NCBI RefSeq assembly: GCF_009791395.1
Contig: NZ_WSZK01000021.1
Span: forward strand, 1-53,760
DNA from: Halomarina oriensis
Lineage (GTDB): Archaea > Halobacteriota > Halobacteria > Halobacteriales > Haloarculaceae
Direction: 5' to 3'
DNA length: 53,760 bases
The position numbers and the translations under genes are program-made. Of this stretch, positions 45,242 to 53,760 are shown one piece after another; position 1 is the stretch's first letter, and every line of letters starts with the position of its first letter. The notes beneath the pieces are model-generated. The model saw only the letters and a list, made by a program, of their open reading frames with translations. It was not told the origin of the DNA and ran no database searches.

Positions 45242-45535
45242 TCACTCCTCGACCGTCGGGCCCTCGATTCGCACGACGCCGTTGTGCTTGACGGCGACGT
45301 CGTAGCCGGCGTACTCGACGGTGAGTTCGCCGCCGAGGAGGTGGCTCCCGGAGAACACCTCGTCGATGGTGGCGACTCGCTCCGACTCGCCGGGCGTGGG
45401 CCGCGGTGGTCGCGTCGTCGAACAGAGGTCGACGATTCCGATGGCTATCGAACGCTCCAGCGACCGGTCGCCGCCCCACTCGTGGACGACGACGACGGTC
45501 GACTCCCAGTCACAGGCTCCGTTGTCGGTTGGCAT
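45242..45535 (-). CDS. Small conserved-looking protein of unknown function
   Basis: 97 residues. It is rich in strands with few charged runs: WESTVVVVHEWGGDRSLERSIAIGIVDL, then GELTVEYAGYDVAVKHNGVVRIEG. There is no cysteine pair beyond C8/C35, no membrane segment and no recognisable family. It lies 34 bp upstream of mobA on the same strand, so they may be co-transcribed and related to molybdenum enzyme maturation or formate dehydrogenase. Confidence 0.55.
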   Translation of the reverse strand: MPTDNGACDWESTVVVVHEWGGDRSLERSIAIGIVDLCSTTRPPRPTPGESERVATIDEVFSGSHLLGGELTVEYAGYDVAVKHNGVVRIEGPTVEE

Positions 45536-45902
45536 GGTCGTGACTCGCAGGCCGCCTGTGCGCCGGTCTGCGGCCGTCCGCCCGCCGACAGCGTCGCCAC
45601 TCGTGCCAACGCTTATGTCGACTGGGAGAGAAGTGGGCGTGTACCACCACGGACCCCTTTCTCTGCGCTGTTGTCTTACGAGCTACAGCTACCGACGTCG
45701 GCCAGCCACATGAGTATTGTCGCGTGTCTTTGATTTCGGAAACTGACTGTTTACGGAACGACCCCGTCCCGTCGGGTGGTTCGTTGCTTTCGTAGTACTT
45801 CTCGGCGAATCGTACTACCCGTGTGACGCGAACCGTAGACGCGAACGGCGTCGTTCGGCCGGTGACGGAACTCCCATCGCCGCGGGGGTGTCGCGGCGTG
45901 AC
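45536..45902. other. Spacer between formate dehydrogenase and mobA regions
   Basis: No credible gene occupies this 367-bp gap. An inverted repeat GTAGTAC (45793-45799) and GTACTAC (45813-45819) with a 13-base loop sits 85-110 bp beyond the fdhF stop and may act as a terminator or operator. A GTCTTAC word is at 45673-45679. The promoter of the small gene must lie near 45560-45600. Confidence 0.4.
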
Positions 45903-48900
45903 TCAGTCGTCGTCCGCGACGGCCGTCGAGTCGAACGGCTCCTCGTCGGGGTCGGTGCCGAGCGCGTCGACGCGGACGCTCGCCACCTTGTACTCGGGGA
46001 TGCCGCTCTGTGGGTCGAAGTGCTCTTGGGTGAGTTTGTTGACCGCCCCCGCCGCGAAGTGCATCGGCACGAAGACGACGCCCTCGCCGACCCGGTCGGT
46101 CACCTCCGCCTTCACGACGATGTCGCCACGCTTCGAGGTGACGCGGACGTACTCGCCGTCGCTCACGCCGAGTGTCTCCGCCGTGGTCGGGTTGAGTTCG
46201 ACGAAGCTCTCGCCGACGTGGTGCATCAGTCCCTCGACGCGACGGGTGAGCGTCCCCGTGTGCCAGTGGTAGAGCACGCGCCCGCTGGTCATCGTCAGCG
46301 GGAACTCCTCGTCGGGGAGTTCACCGGGCTTGCCCATGTCGGCGGGGACGAACCGTGCGAGGCCGTCGTCGAAGTTGAACTCCTCCTCGTAGAGGAAGTC
46401 GGTCCCTTCGTGTTCGTCGTCCCAGCAGGGCCACTGGATACCGCCTTTCTCGTCCAAGCGCTCGTGTTGCATCCCGCCGTAGATGGGGACGAGCCGCGTG
46501 ATCTCGTCCATCACGTCCGACGAGGAGTCGTAGTCCCAGTCGTGGTCGAACCGGCCCGCGAGGTCACAGAGGATATCCATGTCGGTGCGGGCCTCGCCGG
46601 GGGCGTCCATCGCCTTGCGGACGCGCTGGACGCGTCGTTCGGTGTTGGTGAACGTGCCGTCCTTCTCGGGGAAGGTGGCGGCGGGCAGGACGACGTCGGC
46701 GAACTCCGCCGTCTCGGTCATGAAGATGTCCTGGACGACGAGGAAGTCGAGCGCCTCCAGGGACTCGGTGGCGTGGTCGATGTCCGGTTCCGACAGCGCC
46801 GGGTTCTCGCCGACGACGTACATCCCCTCGATGTTGCCTTTTCCGGCCTCCTCGAACGTCTCGGGCACCTTCAGACCCTCCTCGTCCGGTGGGCGGACAC
46901 CCCACTCGTCTTCGAACTTGTCGAGCACCTCGGGGTCGGTGAGGTCCTGATAGCCCGGGAGGCTCGTCGGGAGCGTCCCCATGTCGCCGCCGCCGCCCTG
47001 GACGTTGTTCTGGCCGCGGAACGGCGAGAGGCCCGCACCCTGCTTGCCGACGTTGCCGGTCACGAGCGCGAGGTTCGCCAGCGCCAGGCAGTTCTGCGTC
47101 CCGTGGGCGTGCTGGGTCATCCCCATCGCCCAGCCGAACACCACCTTGTCGGCCTCCGCGATGCCCCGCGCGGCGGTTTCGAGTTCCTCGGGCGGGACGC
47201 CCGCCAGCCGTTCGACCTCCTCGGGGGTGAACGGGTCGACCTTCTCCCTCAACTCCTCGAAGTTCTTGGTGCGCTCCTCGATGAACGACCGGTCGTGCAG
47301 GTCGTGCTCGATGATGTATCGCGTCAGGCCGTTCAACCAGGCGACGTCGTAGCCCGGTCTCGTCCGAGCGTACTGGGTGGCGTGTTCGGCGATTTCGACC
47401 TTCCGCGGGTCGAAGACGTACGCTTCCGCACCGTCACGCAGGTTCTGCTTGATGCGCGTCGAGAGCACCGGGTGGGACTCGGTGGTGTTCGACCCGGTGA
47501 TGAGGTAGGCGTCGGCCTCGGCGACGTCCTCGTTGATGCGGTTGGTCATCGCGCCGTAGCCGACGGTCTGTTGGAGCGCCGCCACCGTCGAGGAGTGACA
47601 GAGCCGCGCGCAGTTGTCGATGTTCTTCGTCCCCAGGACGCTCCGCGCGAACTTCTGGACGAGGTAGGCCTCCTCGTTGGTCCCCTTCGAGGAGGCGAAA
47701 CACGCCAGCGCGTCGGGGCCGGTCTCGGAACGGATGTCCTGGAACCCCTCCGCCACGACGTCGAGCGCCTCGTCCCACGACACCTCGCGGAAGCCGGGGT
47801 ACTCCTCGGATTCCTTCTGGCCGGCCGGGAGCGGCCGCTCGTCGCTGATACGTACCAGCGGCTTCTCCAGGCGGGCCTCGTCGTCGACGAACTCGTAGCC
47901 GAACTTCCCCTTCACGCACGTCGAGAAGTCGTTGGCCGGGGCGTTCTCGGCCTCGGTCGGCTGGACGGCCAGGAAGTCGTCGTCTTTCGTGTAGACGTCG
48001 AACCGACAGCCGACGGCACAGTAGCCACAGGTCGTCTCGGTCTTGTCCACGCGGGACCACTGGACGTCAGACCAGGTGTCGGCGATGCCGAACAGCACGC
48101 CCTCGGGCATCGTACTCGCCGCGAGGTCCTCGGTGACGTGTTCGACCTGCTGCCACGCCTTCTTCCCGAGGCCCTTCACGGAGACGTCGGCCTTCTGACG
48201 GGCCTTCGCCATGTAGCGCGCGACGCCCTGCTTCTCGCCGGGGTCGATATCGTCGACACCCGGTACCCCGTGCCCGCGGTTCGCGGCGACGGTCTCGGAG
48301 GTGGTCTCGGCGGGTTCGTGGTCGTAGCTCTTCCCGATGGAGTTCTTCTGGTTGAACCCCGGAATCGGCAGCGTCGCCACGCCGCCCATGTGCGTCTCGG
48401 TGAGCGCGCCGGTCGGACAGACCGTCGAACAGTGGCCACAGGAGACACACGTCGACGACTCCATCGTCTCCGCGCCGTTCTGGAACGCGATGCGCGGTTC
48501 GCCCTCGTGGTTCTCGATGCGCAACACGCCGGAGACCTGCACGTCGTTACACGCCTCGACACAGCGGTTACAGAGGATGCACTTGTTGCGGTCGATCTGG
48601 ATGAACGAGGAGGTGTCGTCGAGCGGTTCGTACTCCGAACGCTCGTCGAAGACGCCGTAGCGTGGCTCCCAGACGTCCTGTTCGATGGAGGCCTCCTGCA
48701 ACTCACAGTCGCCGTTGGCGTTGCACGTCGTACATCTGAGGTTGTGGTTCGACAGGACGAGGTCGAGGTTGACGTCCCGCGCTTCCGTGGCGTCCGCGCC
48801 GTCGGTGTGGACGGTCAGGCCCTCCTCGACGGGGTGGGAGCAGGCGGGGACGGTCCCGTGTTCCTCGGTGTCGACCATGCAGGTGCGACACTCCGAGCGC

Positions 48901-49193
48901 GGGCCGATCTCCTCGGCCTGTTCGGTCCCGCGGTCGTAGTAACAGAGCGCGGGGACGTCTTCTTCGGTCGCCAGGTCGTCGATGACGTCCATCAGCGTCC
49001 GGCCCTCGGGGACGGCGACCGAGTGGCCGTCGACGGTGACGGTCACCTCGTCGCTCGCCCGGACGTGCGGGTCGTTGGCCGTGCCGGGTTCGAAGTCCTC
49101 GGTCAGCGGCGTCTCGTGGGTCGGGTCGTCGACGGTCGGGACCCGTGGCAGTGGTGTCGGTTCGGTCGTGGTGTCTCGTTGTTCGGTGCTCAT
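45903..49193 (-). CDS. fdhF: Formate dehydrogenase, catalytic molybdenum subunit
   Basis: 1096 residues from the ATG at 49193. Domain order: 2Fe-2S ferredoxin (C84, C102, C105, C118), His/Cys cluster region (C154, C157, C163), two 4Fe-4S clusters (C205-C215, C249-C259), then the Mo-bisMGD domain with 4Fe-4S ligands C389, C392, C396, C426. Active-site Cys (not Sec) is C532 in NCARLCHSSTVAAL. Residues 270-380 form an extra linker not typical of the family. The enzyme oxidises formate to CO2. It starts one base after the NuoF-like stop. Confidence 0.93.
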   Translation of the reverse strand: MSTEQRDTTTEPTPLPRVPTVDDPTHETPLTEDFEPGTANDPHVRASDEVTVTVDGHSVAVPEGRTLMDVIDDLATEEDVPALCYYDRGTEQAEEIGPRSECRTCMVDTEEHGTVPACSHPVEEGLTVHTDGADATEARDVNLDLVLSNHNLRCTTCNANGDCELQEASIEQDVWEPRYGVFDERSEYEPLDDTSSFIQIDRNKCILCNRCVEACNDVQVSGVLRIENHEGEPRIAFQNGAETMESSTCVSCGHCSTVCPTGALTETHMGGVATLPIPGFNQKNSIGKSYDHEPAETTSETVAANRGHGVPGVDDIDPGEKQGVARYMAKARQKADVSVKGLGKKAWQQVEHVTEDLAASTMPEGVLFGIADTWSDVQWSRVDKTETTCGYCAVGCRFDVYTKDDDFLAVQPTEAENAPANDFSTCVKGKFGYEFVDDEARLEKPLVRISDERPLPAGQKESEEYPGFREVSWDEALDVVAEGFQDIRSETGPDALACFASSKGTNEEAYLVQKFARSVLGTKNIDNCARLCHSSTVAALQQTVGYGAMTNRINEDVAEADAYLITGSNTTESHPVLSTRIKQNLRDGAEAYVFDPRKVEIAEHATQYARTRPGYDVAWLNGLTRYIIEHDLHDRSFIEERTKNFEELREKVDPFTPEEVERLAGVPPEELETAARGIAEADKVVFGWAMGMTQHAHGTQNCLALANLALVTGNVGKQGAGLSPFRGQNNVQGGGGDMGTLPTSLPGYQDLTDPEVLDKFEDEWGVRPPDEEGLKVPETFEEAGKGNIEGMYVVGENPALSEPDIDHATESLEALDFLVVQDIFMTETAEFADVVLPAATFPEKDGTFTNTERRVQRVRKAMDAPGEARTDMDILCDLAGRFDHDWDYDSSSDVMDEITRLVPIYGGMQHERLDEKGGIQWPCWDDEHEGTDFLYEEEFNFDDGLARFVPADMGKPGELPDEEFPLTMTSGRVLYHWHTGTLTRRVEGLMHHVGESFVELNPTTAETLGVSDGEYVRVTSKRGDIVVKAEVTDRVGEGVVFVPMHFAAGAVNKLTQEHFDPQSGIPEYKVASVRVDALGTDPDEEPFDSTAVADDD

Positions 49194-49194
49194 G

Positions 49195-50706
49195 TTAGAT
49201 GTCACAGGCCCCGCTCGGACAGCGTCCCTCGGCGTGGGCACGGAACTCGGTCTCGAAGTCGTCCATCGCGGTCGTGACGGGTCGGGTCGCCTCCGACCCG
49301 AACGCACAGGTACTCGTCGTCGCCATCGTCCGGGTCAACTCCCGGAGCATGTCGGCCTCGTAGCTGCCGTCGTAGACGTCACGCAGCAGGTCGAGGAGCT
49401 GTTTCGACCCCTCGCGGCAGGGGACACAGCGACCACAGTTCTCGTCGCGGGCGAACCGGGCGCGACTCCCGGCGGTCTCGACGGCACACTGCCCGGTGTC
49501 GAACAGTTCGACGACGCCGTTCGTGCCGAGGTCGGCCGCCGCCAGCGCGGGGGCGCTCGCCGGAACGTCCAGCGACCGGGTGAGACCACCGAACTGGCCG
49601 CCGACGCAGGCCATCTTGAACCGGCCCTCGACGTCCATCGCCTCGCGGGCCCGCGACAGCGACGCGCCGGTCGGCAGTTCGACGGTCACGCGGTGAGCCA
49701 CGTCGCCGGCGACACTGACGAGGCGCGTCCCGGGGTCGTCGCTCTCCGAGCGTGACCCGAACGCCTCGGCGTCGCGGACGAGCGAGCGGACCTGTGCGAG
49801 CGTCCGAGGCGTGTGGATGACGGTCGGTCGCCCGTAGAGGCCGTGTTCGCTCGGGTACGGCGGGCGGAGACGTGCCTCGATGCGGTCCGCGCCCTCCATC
49901 GCCTCCAGCGCCATCGTCATCTCGCCGGCCGTGTACTGGTCGGGGCCGGCGACGACCTCCGGGACCACGTCGTCACGTCCGTCGTGCTCGCCGAGCGCTG
50001 CGATGGCGTCCTCGACGCGCTGTCGGGCGGTAGCGTCGTCCTCGTTGAGGTAGACCACGACGTCCGTCGCCTCGACGGCACGGGCGACGAGCAGCGCCCC
50101 GTCGAGCACCGTCAGCGGTGCGCTCTCGAGCAACAGGCGGTCGCCCTCGGCGCGGTAGTCGGCCTCGTTGGCGTTGACGACGACCACGCTGTCGCCGTCG
50201 GCGTCGTTCGCTCGGTCCCACTCGTCGACGACCGGCCGGTCCGGGGCACCGTCACCACGGCCTCGCCCGAGCAGGCCCGCCTCGCGGACCTCCTGGCGCG
50301 GGTCACCGCGGGTCGGGCCGCCGAGGGCGTCGAGGTCGTCGGGAGCGACCCAGCCACACGGACCGAGGACGCGCCGCGTCCCGACCGACAGCGGTCCTCC
50401 GTCGGGGGTCGGTAGCGTCCCGACGCCGATGTCGTGGCCGACGACACCGTCCGCGCCGTCGGTCGGCAGTTCCTCGTCGGCGAGCGATTCGGCGAGTCCG
50501 CGGACCGTCTCGCGGTCGGGGTCGGTGAAGAACGCGGTCCGACCGTCGACGGTCGCCGTCACTAGCGGTCCACTCCGTTCGACGCCGGTCGGGCCGACCG
50601 CGGTGACGACGACTCCCTCGTCGACGTCGCGTGCGGCCCCTCGGAGTGCCGAATCGAGGGGCACCCTGAGTGTCGAAACCGTGCCGCCGTCTGTCGTCTT
50701 CTCCAT
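49195..50706 (-). CDS. NuoF-like subunit of the formate dehydrogenase
   Basis: 503 residues. The C-terminal half carries the NuoF/FdsB 4Fe-4S signature CGRCVPCREG and a distant Cys (TSTCAF), ending in CPSGAC. The region expected to bind FMN/NAD is diverged: the usual GRGGAGFPTG appears as GRGRGDGAPDRP, and NADEGEPGTF as NANEADYRAE. Hence electron acceptor and flavin content are uncertain. It is first of a two-gene operon with fdhF. Its promoter is shared divergently with the CobW gene. Confidence 0.83.
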   Translation of the reverse strand: MEKTTDGGTVSTLRVPLDSALRGAARDVDEGVVVTAVGPTGVERSGPLVTATVDGRTAFFTDPDRETVRGLAESLADEELPTDGADGVVGHDIGVGTLPTPDGGPLSVGTRRVLGPCGWVAPDDLDALGGPTRGDPRQEVREAGLLGRGRGDGAPDRPVVDEWDRANDADGDSVVVVNANEADYRAEGDRLLLESAPLTVLDGALLVARAVEATDVVVYLNEDDATARQRVEDAIAALGEHDGRDDVVPEVVAGPDQYTAGEMTMALEAMEGADRIEARLRPPYPSEHGLYGRPTVIHTPRTLAQVRSLVRDAEAFGSRSESDDPGTRLVSVAGDVAHRVTVELPTGASLSRAREAMDVEGRFKMACVGGQFGGLTRSLDVPASAPALAAADLGTNGVVELFDTGQCAVETAGSRARFARDENCGRCVPCREGSKQLLDLLRDVYDGSYEADMLRELTRTMATTSTCAFGSEATRPVTTAMDDFETEFRAHAEGRCPSGACDI

Positions 50707-50860
50707 CTACGATACCATGCGACGGCCTATCACAAAAGCGACCTCCCGGCAGAGGCGATATGTCCCGTCTCGAACCACGAATCACGTCACGCTCGTCGTG
50801 CCACACGCTCCCGTGCTCCCGTCGTCGGGTTGATACGCCTCGGTCGCCAACGCTGTGGGT

Positions 50861-51997
50861 ATGAGTGCCACGCACGGAGGCGTCGTCCCCGTGACCGTCG
50901 TCACCGGCGTCCTCGGCGCGGGGAAGACGACGCTCGTCAACCGCCTGCTCCGGGACCCCGGCGGCCGCGACGTCGCCGTCGTCGTCAACGACATGGGTGA
51001 GGTCAACGTCGACGCCGAACTCGTCGAACGGACCGACGACGGCATCGTCGACCTCTCGAACGGCTGTATCTGCTGTCGGCTCCAGGGCGACCTGTTGACG
51101 TCGCTGGAGCGTCTCGCCGCGGAACGCGAGTTCGACGCGCTGGTCGTCGAGGCGTCGGGCATCTCCGAACCGGTGCCCATCGCCCGGACGCTCACCGTGG
51201 GCGACGGCGAACGGGACCCACCGGACGGCTACCGCCTCGATACGATGGTGAGCGTCGTCGACGCCTACGGCTTCTGGAAGGAGTTCGACGCCGGCGAGTC
51301 CCTGCCCGAGAGTCACGACCCGACGCGCCCGCTCGCGGACGTGCTCGTCGACGGCATCGAGTTCTGTGACGTCCTGCTGCTCAACAAGTGTGACCTCGTC
51401 CCCGACGACGTCCTCGACGAGATGGCGGCGGTGATCGGTCGCCTCCAGCCACGGGCCGCCCGCTACCGGACCGTCGAGTCCGACGTGCCTCCCGAGGCGG
51501 TGCTCGACACCGGCCGCTTCGACTTCGAGGCGGCCAGCCGCGAGCAGGGCTGGAAGCGCGAACTCGCGGGCGAGGCGGAGACGGACGGGGCCGACGGCGA
51601 CGGTCACGGCCACGACCACGGCGAGCAGTCGGCCGCCGCCGCCCACGGTATCGAGTCGACGGTCTACCGGCGCGAGCGGCCGTTCGACCCCGCCCGCTTC
51701 GACACGTGGCTCGACGAGTGGGACGGGAGCGTCGTCCGCGCGAAGGGTTTTTGCTGGCTGACGAGTCGCCCCGACACCGTCGTCGGCTACAGCCAGGCCG
51801 GACCGTCGGTTCGCGTCGGCCCCATCGGCGAGTGGGGCGAGGACGACCCCGCGACGCGACTCGTCTTCATCGGCCGGACCCTCGACCGCGAGGCCCTCGT
51901 CGCCGCCCTCGACGACTGTCTCGCCACCGACGAGGAGCGAGCGACCCCACCCGACGCCGAGGACGACCCGTTCCCCCGCGAGACGGTGCTGGGGTGA
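50861..51997 (+). CDS. CobW/COG0523-family GTPase
   Basis: 378 residues from the ATG at 50861 (an in-frame GTG lies 6 bases upstream). Walker A GVLGAGKT (16-23), metal-binding CICC (C69, C71, C72), LLLNKCDLV as the NKxD motif, and a His-rich loop DGHGHDHG. The CobW_C domain follows. Family members are metal chaperones for zinc, cobalt or other ions. Placement opposite the formate dehydrogenase operon suggests delivery or homeostasis of a metal in that system, or for the nearby zinc enzyme. Confidence 0.92.
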   Translation: MSATHGGVVPVTVVTGVLGAGKTTLVNRLLRDPGGRDVAVVVNDMGEVNVDAELVERTDDGIVDLSNGCICCRLQGDLLTSLERLAAEREFDALVVEASGISEPVPIARTLTVGDGERDPPDGYRLDTMVSVVDAYGFWKEFDAGESLPESHDPTRPLADVLVDGIEFCDVLLLNKCDLVPDDVLDEMAAVIGRLQPRAARYRTVESDVPPEAVLDTGRFDFEAASREQGWKRELAGEAETDGADGDGHGHDHGEQSAAAAHGIESTVYRRERPFDPARFDTWLDEWDGSVVRAKGFCWLTSRPDTVVGYSQAGPSVRVGPIGEWGEDDPATRLVFIGRTLDREALVAALDDCLATDEERATPPDAEDDPFPRETVLG

Positions 51998-52030
51998 GCT
52001 ACCGGGTCGGGGTACTGCCTCGACCCGCGG

Positions 52031-52177
52031 CTACGGCCCGACCTGCTCGCGGATGTCGTCGTAGGACTCGTGGAAGCCGTACGTCGACTCGCTCGTCCCG
52101 CCCATCGCCTCCTGGTAGACGTCGTCGTACTGGAGGAGCGCCGACCAGCCCTCGTTCATCGTACAGTAGAGGCACAT
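52031..52177 (-). CDS. Small CxxC protein
   Basis: 48 residues from the ATG at 52177: MCLYCTMNEGWSALLQYDDV, then a Gly/Ser-rich acidic stretch ending in YDDIREQVGP. One CxxC near the start gives two possible metal ligands, too few for a monomeric zinc site, so a dimer or a redox function is possible. An upstream in-frame start adds non-conserved residues. It lies between the CobW and mini zinc-finger genes. Haloarchaea encode many such micro-proteins. Confidence 0.6.
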   Translation of the reverse strand: MCLYCTMNEGWSALLQYDDVYQEAMGGTSESTYGFHESYDDIREQVGP

Positions 52178-52317
52178 CGCCCTCTCTTCGCCGTGTTCGC
52201 TGTTAACGGTTGTGTGCCCGGCGAACGGCGGGCCGGACACGCCACGCTACGAGTGTAGCCCGTGGGGGGTACGTCTGTAGTCCGATAGCACACGACAGTC
52301 CAGACGAGGGTCGTAGT

Positions 52318-52440
52318 ATGCTCACTGGCCGCTGTGACCGTTGTGACTGGCGGATGCTCGCCGGGTCGTACCCGGAGATGGTCCGCGCCTACCAGGACCA
52401 CCTCCGCGAGCACCACCCCGACAGGTGGGTCACGACCTGA
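52318..52440 (+). CDS. Mini zinc-finger protein
   Basis: 40 residues from the ATG at 52318: MLTGRCDRCDWRMLAGSYPE then MVRAYQDHLREHHPDRWVTT. A CxxC pair (C6, C9) and His residues (H28, H32, H33) could form a C2H2-type finger. It is too short for most gene finders, but composition and the finger spacing support it. DNA, RNA or protein binding is possible. It starts 77 bp after the divergent small gene and ends 31 bp before the formaldehyde dehydrogenase stop. Confidence 0.65.
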   Translation: MLTGRCDRCDWRMLAGSYPEMVRAYQDHLREHHPDRWVTT

Positions 52441-52470
52441 CCCGCGTCGGGGAGAGACGGAGTTCGCCGA

Positions 52471-53637
52471 CTACGGTTCGAGGAGCACCTTCGTCACGCC
52501 CTCCTCGCGGTTGTCGAACTTCTCGTACATCTCGGGGGCCTCGTCCAGGCCGACGCGGTGGGAGACGACCCACGAGGGGTCCGCCCGCCCCTGGATGATG
52601 AGGTCACGGAGTTCGCGGTTGTACTCCTTGACGTTACACTGGCCCGTCCCGAGGCGCTGGCCCTTCTCGAACAGTTTCCCGAAGTCGATACCGAGTCGGC
52701 CCTGCGCGGCCATCTCGTCGGGCGCACCGGGGTCCGAGGGGACGTACAGCCCCGGAATCCCGAGTTGGCCGGTCGGCCGGACGGTCCGAATCAACTGGTT
52801 GAGGACGACCGCCGGGTTCTCCCGCGCCGGGTCGTAGGCGTCCGAACCGGGGTCGGTGTCCGGGTCGATGGCCTGGTAGCCGACGGCGTCGACGCCCCGG
52901 TCGACCTCGTCGCCGTGGGCGTCGATGATCTGCTCGACCGGGTCGCCCTCCTCGAAGTTGATGGGCGTCGCGTCGCAGTGCTCCTCCGCGAGGTCGAGGC
53001 GACTCGGGACGCGGTCGACGGTGTAGATTTCGGCCGCACCCTTGATCTTCGCGCTGTAGGCGGCCATGAGCCCGACCGGTCCGGCCCCGAAGATGGCGAT
53101 GGACTCGCCGGGCTGGAGGCCCGCGAGTTCGGTTCCGTGCCACCCCGTCGGGAAGATGTCCGCGAGCAGCGCGAACGAGTCCTCGTGTTCGTTCCCCTCG
53201 GGCAGTTTCAGCGCGTTGAAGTCAGCGTACGGGATGCGCAGCTTCTCGGCCTGTCCACCCTTGTACGGCCCCATCGCCACGTAGCCGTACGCCCCGCCGG
53301 CGAAGCCGGGGTTGACGTTGGTACAGAACCCCGTGTAGCCGTCCTCGCAGTTCTCACAGAAGCCACAGGCGACGTTGAACGGCGCGACGACGCGGTCGCC
53401 CTCCTGGAGCGTGTCGACACCGTCGCCGACCTCCTGGACGATACCCATGTTCTCGTGACCGAACACGATGCCCGGTTCGGCCGCGGTTCGCCCCTCGTAC
53501 ATGTGCAGGTCCGACCCACAGATGCACGACGTCGTGATGTCGATGACGACGTCGTTCGGGTGCTGTAGCTCCGGTTCCTCCACTTCCTCGACGGCGACCT
53601 CCTTGGGTCCCTGATACACTACTGCGTCCATTGACAT
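52471..53637 (-). CDS. Zinc-dependent alcohol/formaldehyde dehydrogenase (glutathione-independent type)
   Basis: 388 residues. Medium-chain dehydrogenase: catalytic zinc ligands C40 (CGSDLH) and H61 (GHE), with Asp in LADIFPTGWH. Structural-zinc cysteines are C91, C94, C97 and C105. The Rossmann motif is IFGAGPVGLMAA. The segment around VDAVGYQ and the long C-terminal insert resemble the glutathione-independent formaldehyde dehydrogenase group, which oxidises formaldehyde to formate with NAD. The ATG at 53637 is followed by another at 53631. It lies near the formate dehydrogenase operon. Confidence 0.9.
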   Translation of the reverse strand: MSMDAVVYQGPKEVAVEEVEEPELQHPNDVVIDITTSCICGSDLHMYEGRTAAEPGIVFGHENMGIVQEVGDGVDTLQEGDRVVAPFNVACGFCENCEDGYTGFCTNVNPGFAGGAYGYVAMGPYKGGQAEKLRIPYADFNALKLPEGNEHEDSFALLADIFPTGWHGTELAGLQPGESIAIFGAGPVGLMAAYSAKIKGAAEIYTVDRVPSRLDLAEEHCDATPINFEEGDPVEQIIDAHGDEVDRGVDAVGYQAIDPDTDPGSDAYDPARENPAVVLNQLIRTVRPTGQLGIPGLYVPSDPGAPDEMAAQGRLGIDFGKLFEKGQRLGTGQCNVKEYNRELRDLIIQGRADPSWVVSHRVGLDEAPEMYEKFDNREEGVTKVLLEP

Positions 53638-53760
53638 TTGTTCACACCGGTCTATCTGAATGGTACGTTTCGTCTTACCGTTTTTGCAGGGGTTCTCTGT
53701 GGTCCGGTCTCCGTGACCGACTCCAGCGTGACACCTCCACGCCGACCGGAGAGACCCCGG
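53638..53760 (-). promoter_or_regulatory. Upstream region of the formaldehyde dehydrogenase gene
   Basis: The 123 bp upstream of the start, to the window edge, contain a GTCTTAC word (53672-53678) beside an AT-rich CGTTTTTGC stretch (53679-53687), about 40-55 bp before the ATG. No unambiguous TATA box is visible. The GTCTTAC word also clusters ahead of cdrS, but a single copy may be chance. Confidence 0.3.

Noticed and set aside
45793-45819. GTAGTAC/GTACTAC inverted repeat as a definite terminator
   Set aside because: No T-run follows and the loop is long, so it is only mentioned as a possibility in the spacer entry.

Overview
The window is a GC-rich chromosomal segment of a halophilic archaeon (class Halobacteria). 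The evidence is the acidic proteome, leaderless-style TATA-to-start spacing at several genes, archaeal core genes (FtsZ2 with its CdrS/CdrL ribbon-helix-helix regulators, 20S proteasome subunits, Rio2 kinase, SUI1/aIF1, ribosomal protein L15e, NcsA), and tRNAs without an encoded CCA. The cdrL-cdrS-ftsZ2-ncsA order matches what I recall of Haloferax-type genomes. I cannot assign a genus from sequence alone.

Layout. 1-2.4 kb: a frameshifted cold-shock gene at the edge, a DoxX-like membrane protein, tRNA-Phe, a UspA protein and tRNA-Tyr. Downstream of each tRNA lie truncated copies of its own 3' end at ~140-bp spacing. 2.5-5.9 kb: the cell-division block, with repeated GTCTTAC/GTAAGAC motifs in front of cdrS. 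6.1-7.2 kb: a Tat-exported peptidoglycan-amidase-like protein with two peptidoglycan-binding domains, notable because archaea have no peptidoglycan. 7.2-19.4 kb: housekeeping and small-molecule enzymes, two paralogous zinc-ribbon winged-helix regulators, and a proteasome beta-alpha operon. 19.4-21.4 kb: hicB with a palindromic operator, a broken hicA, and an MFS transporter frameshifted at a G8 run.

21.5-31.3 kb: thioesterase, ring-cleaving dioxygenase-like protein, SUI1, then a surface-glycan group (GT4 glycosyltransferase, GtrA-DUF2079 fusion, sulfatase/phosphotransferase-like enzyme, and a convergent DPM-synthase-like GT2), then Rio2. 31.4-39.5 kb: a DUF5694-like protein, an ABC exporter, DoxX, a trans-sulfuration PLP enzyme, an Lrp/AsnC regulator, and a TrkA-N + APC-UspA transporter operon. 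39.5-45.5 kb: L15e with a structured leader, an SDR, a class III aminotransferase, YqeC, a kinase-like phosphotransferase and MobA. 45.9-53.7 kb: a molybdenum formate dehydrogenase (FdhF plus a NuoF-like partner), a CobW GTPase, two tiny cysteine-containing proteins, and a zinc formaldehyde dehydrogenase.

Functional links. MobA makes the guanylated molybdenum cofactor that FdhF needs. Formaldehyde dehydrogenase and formate dehydrogenase together would oxidise formaldehyde to CO2. Lrp, TrkA-N/APC and the trans-sulfuration enzyme may form one amino-acid regulon. No rRNA, CRISPR array, complete insertion sequence or provirus was seen.
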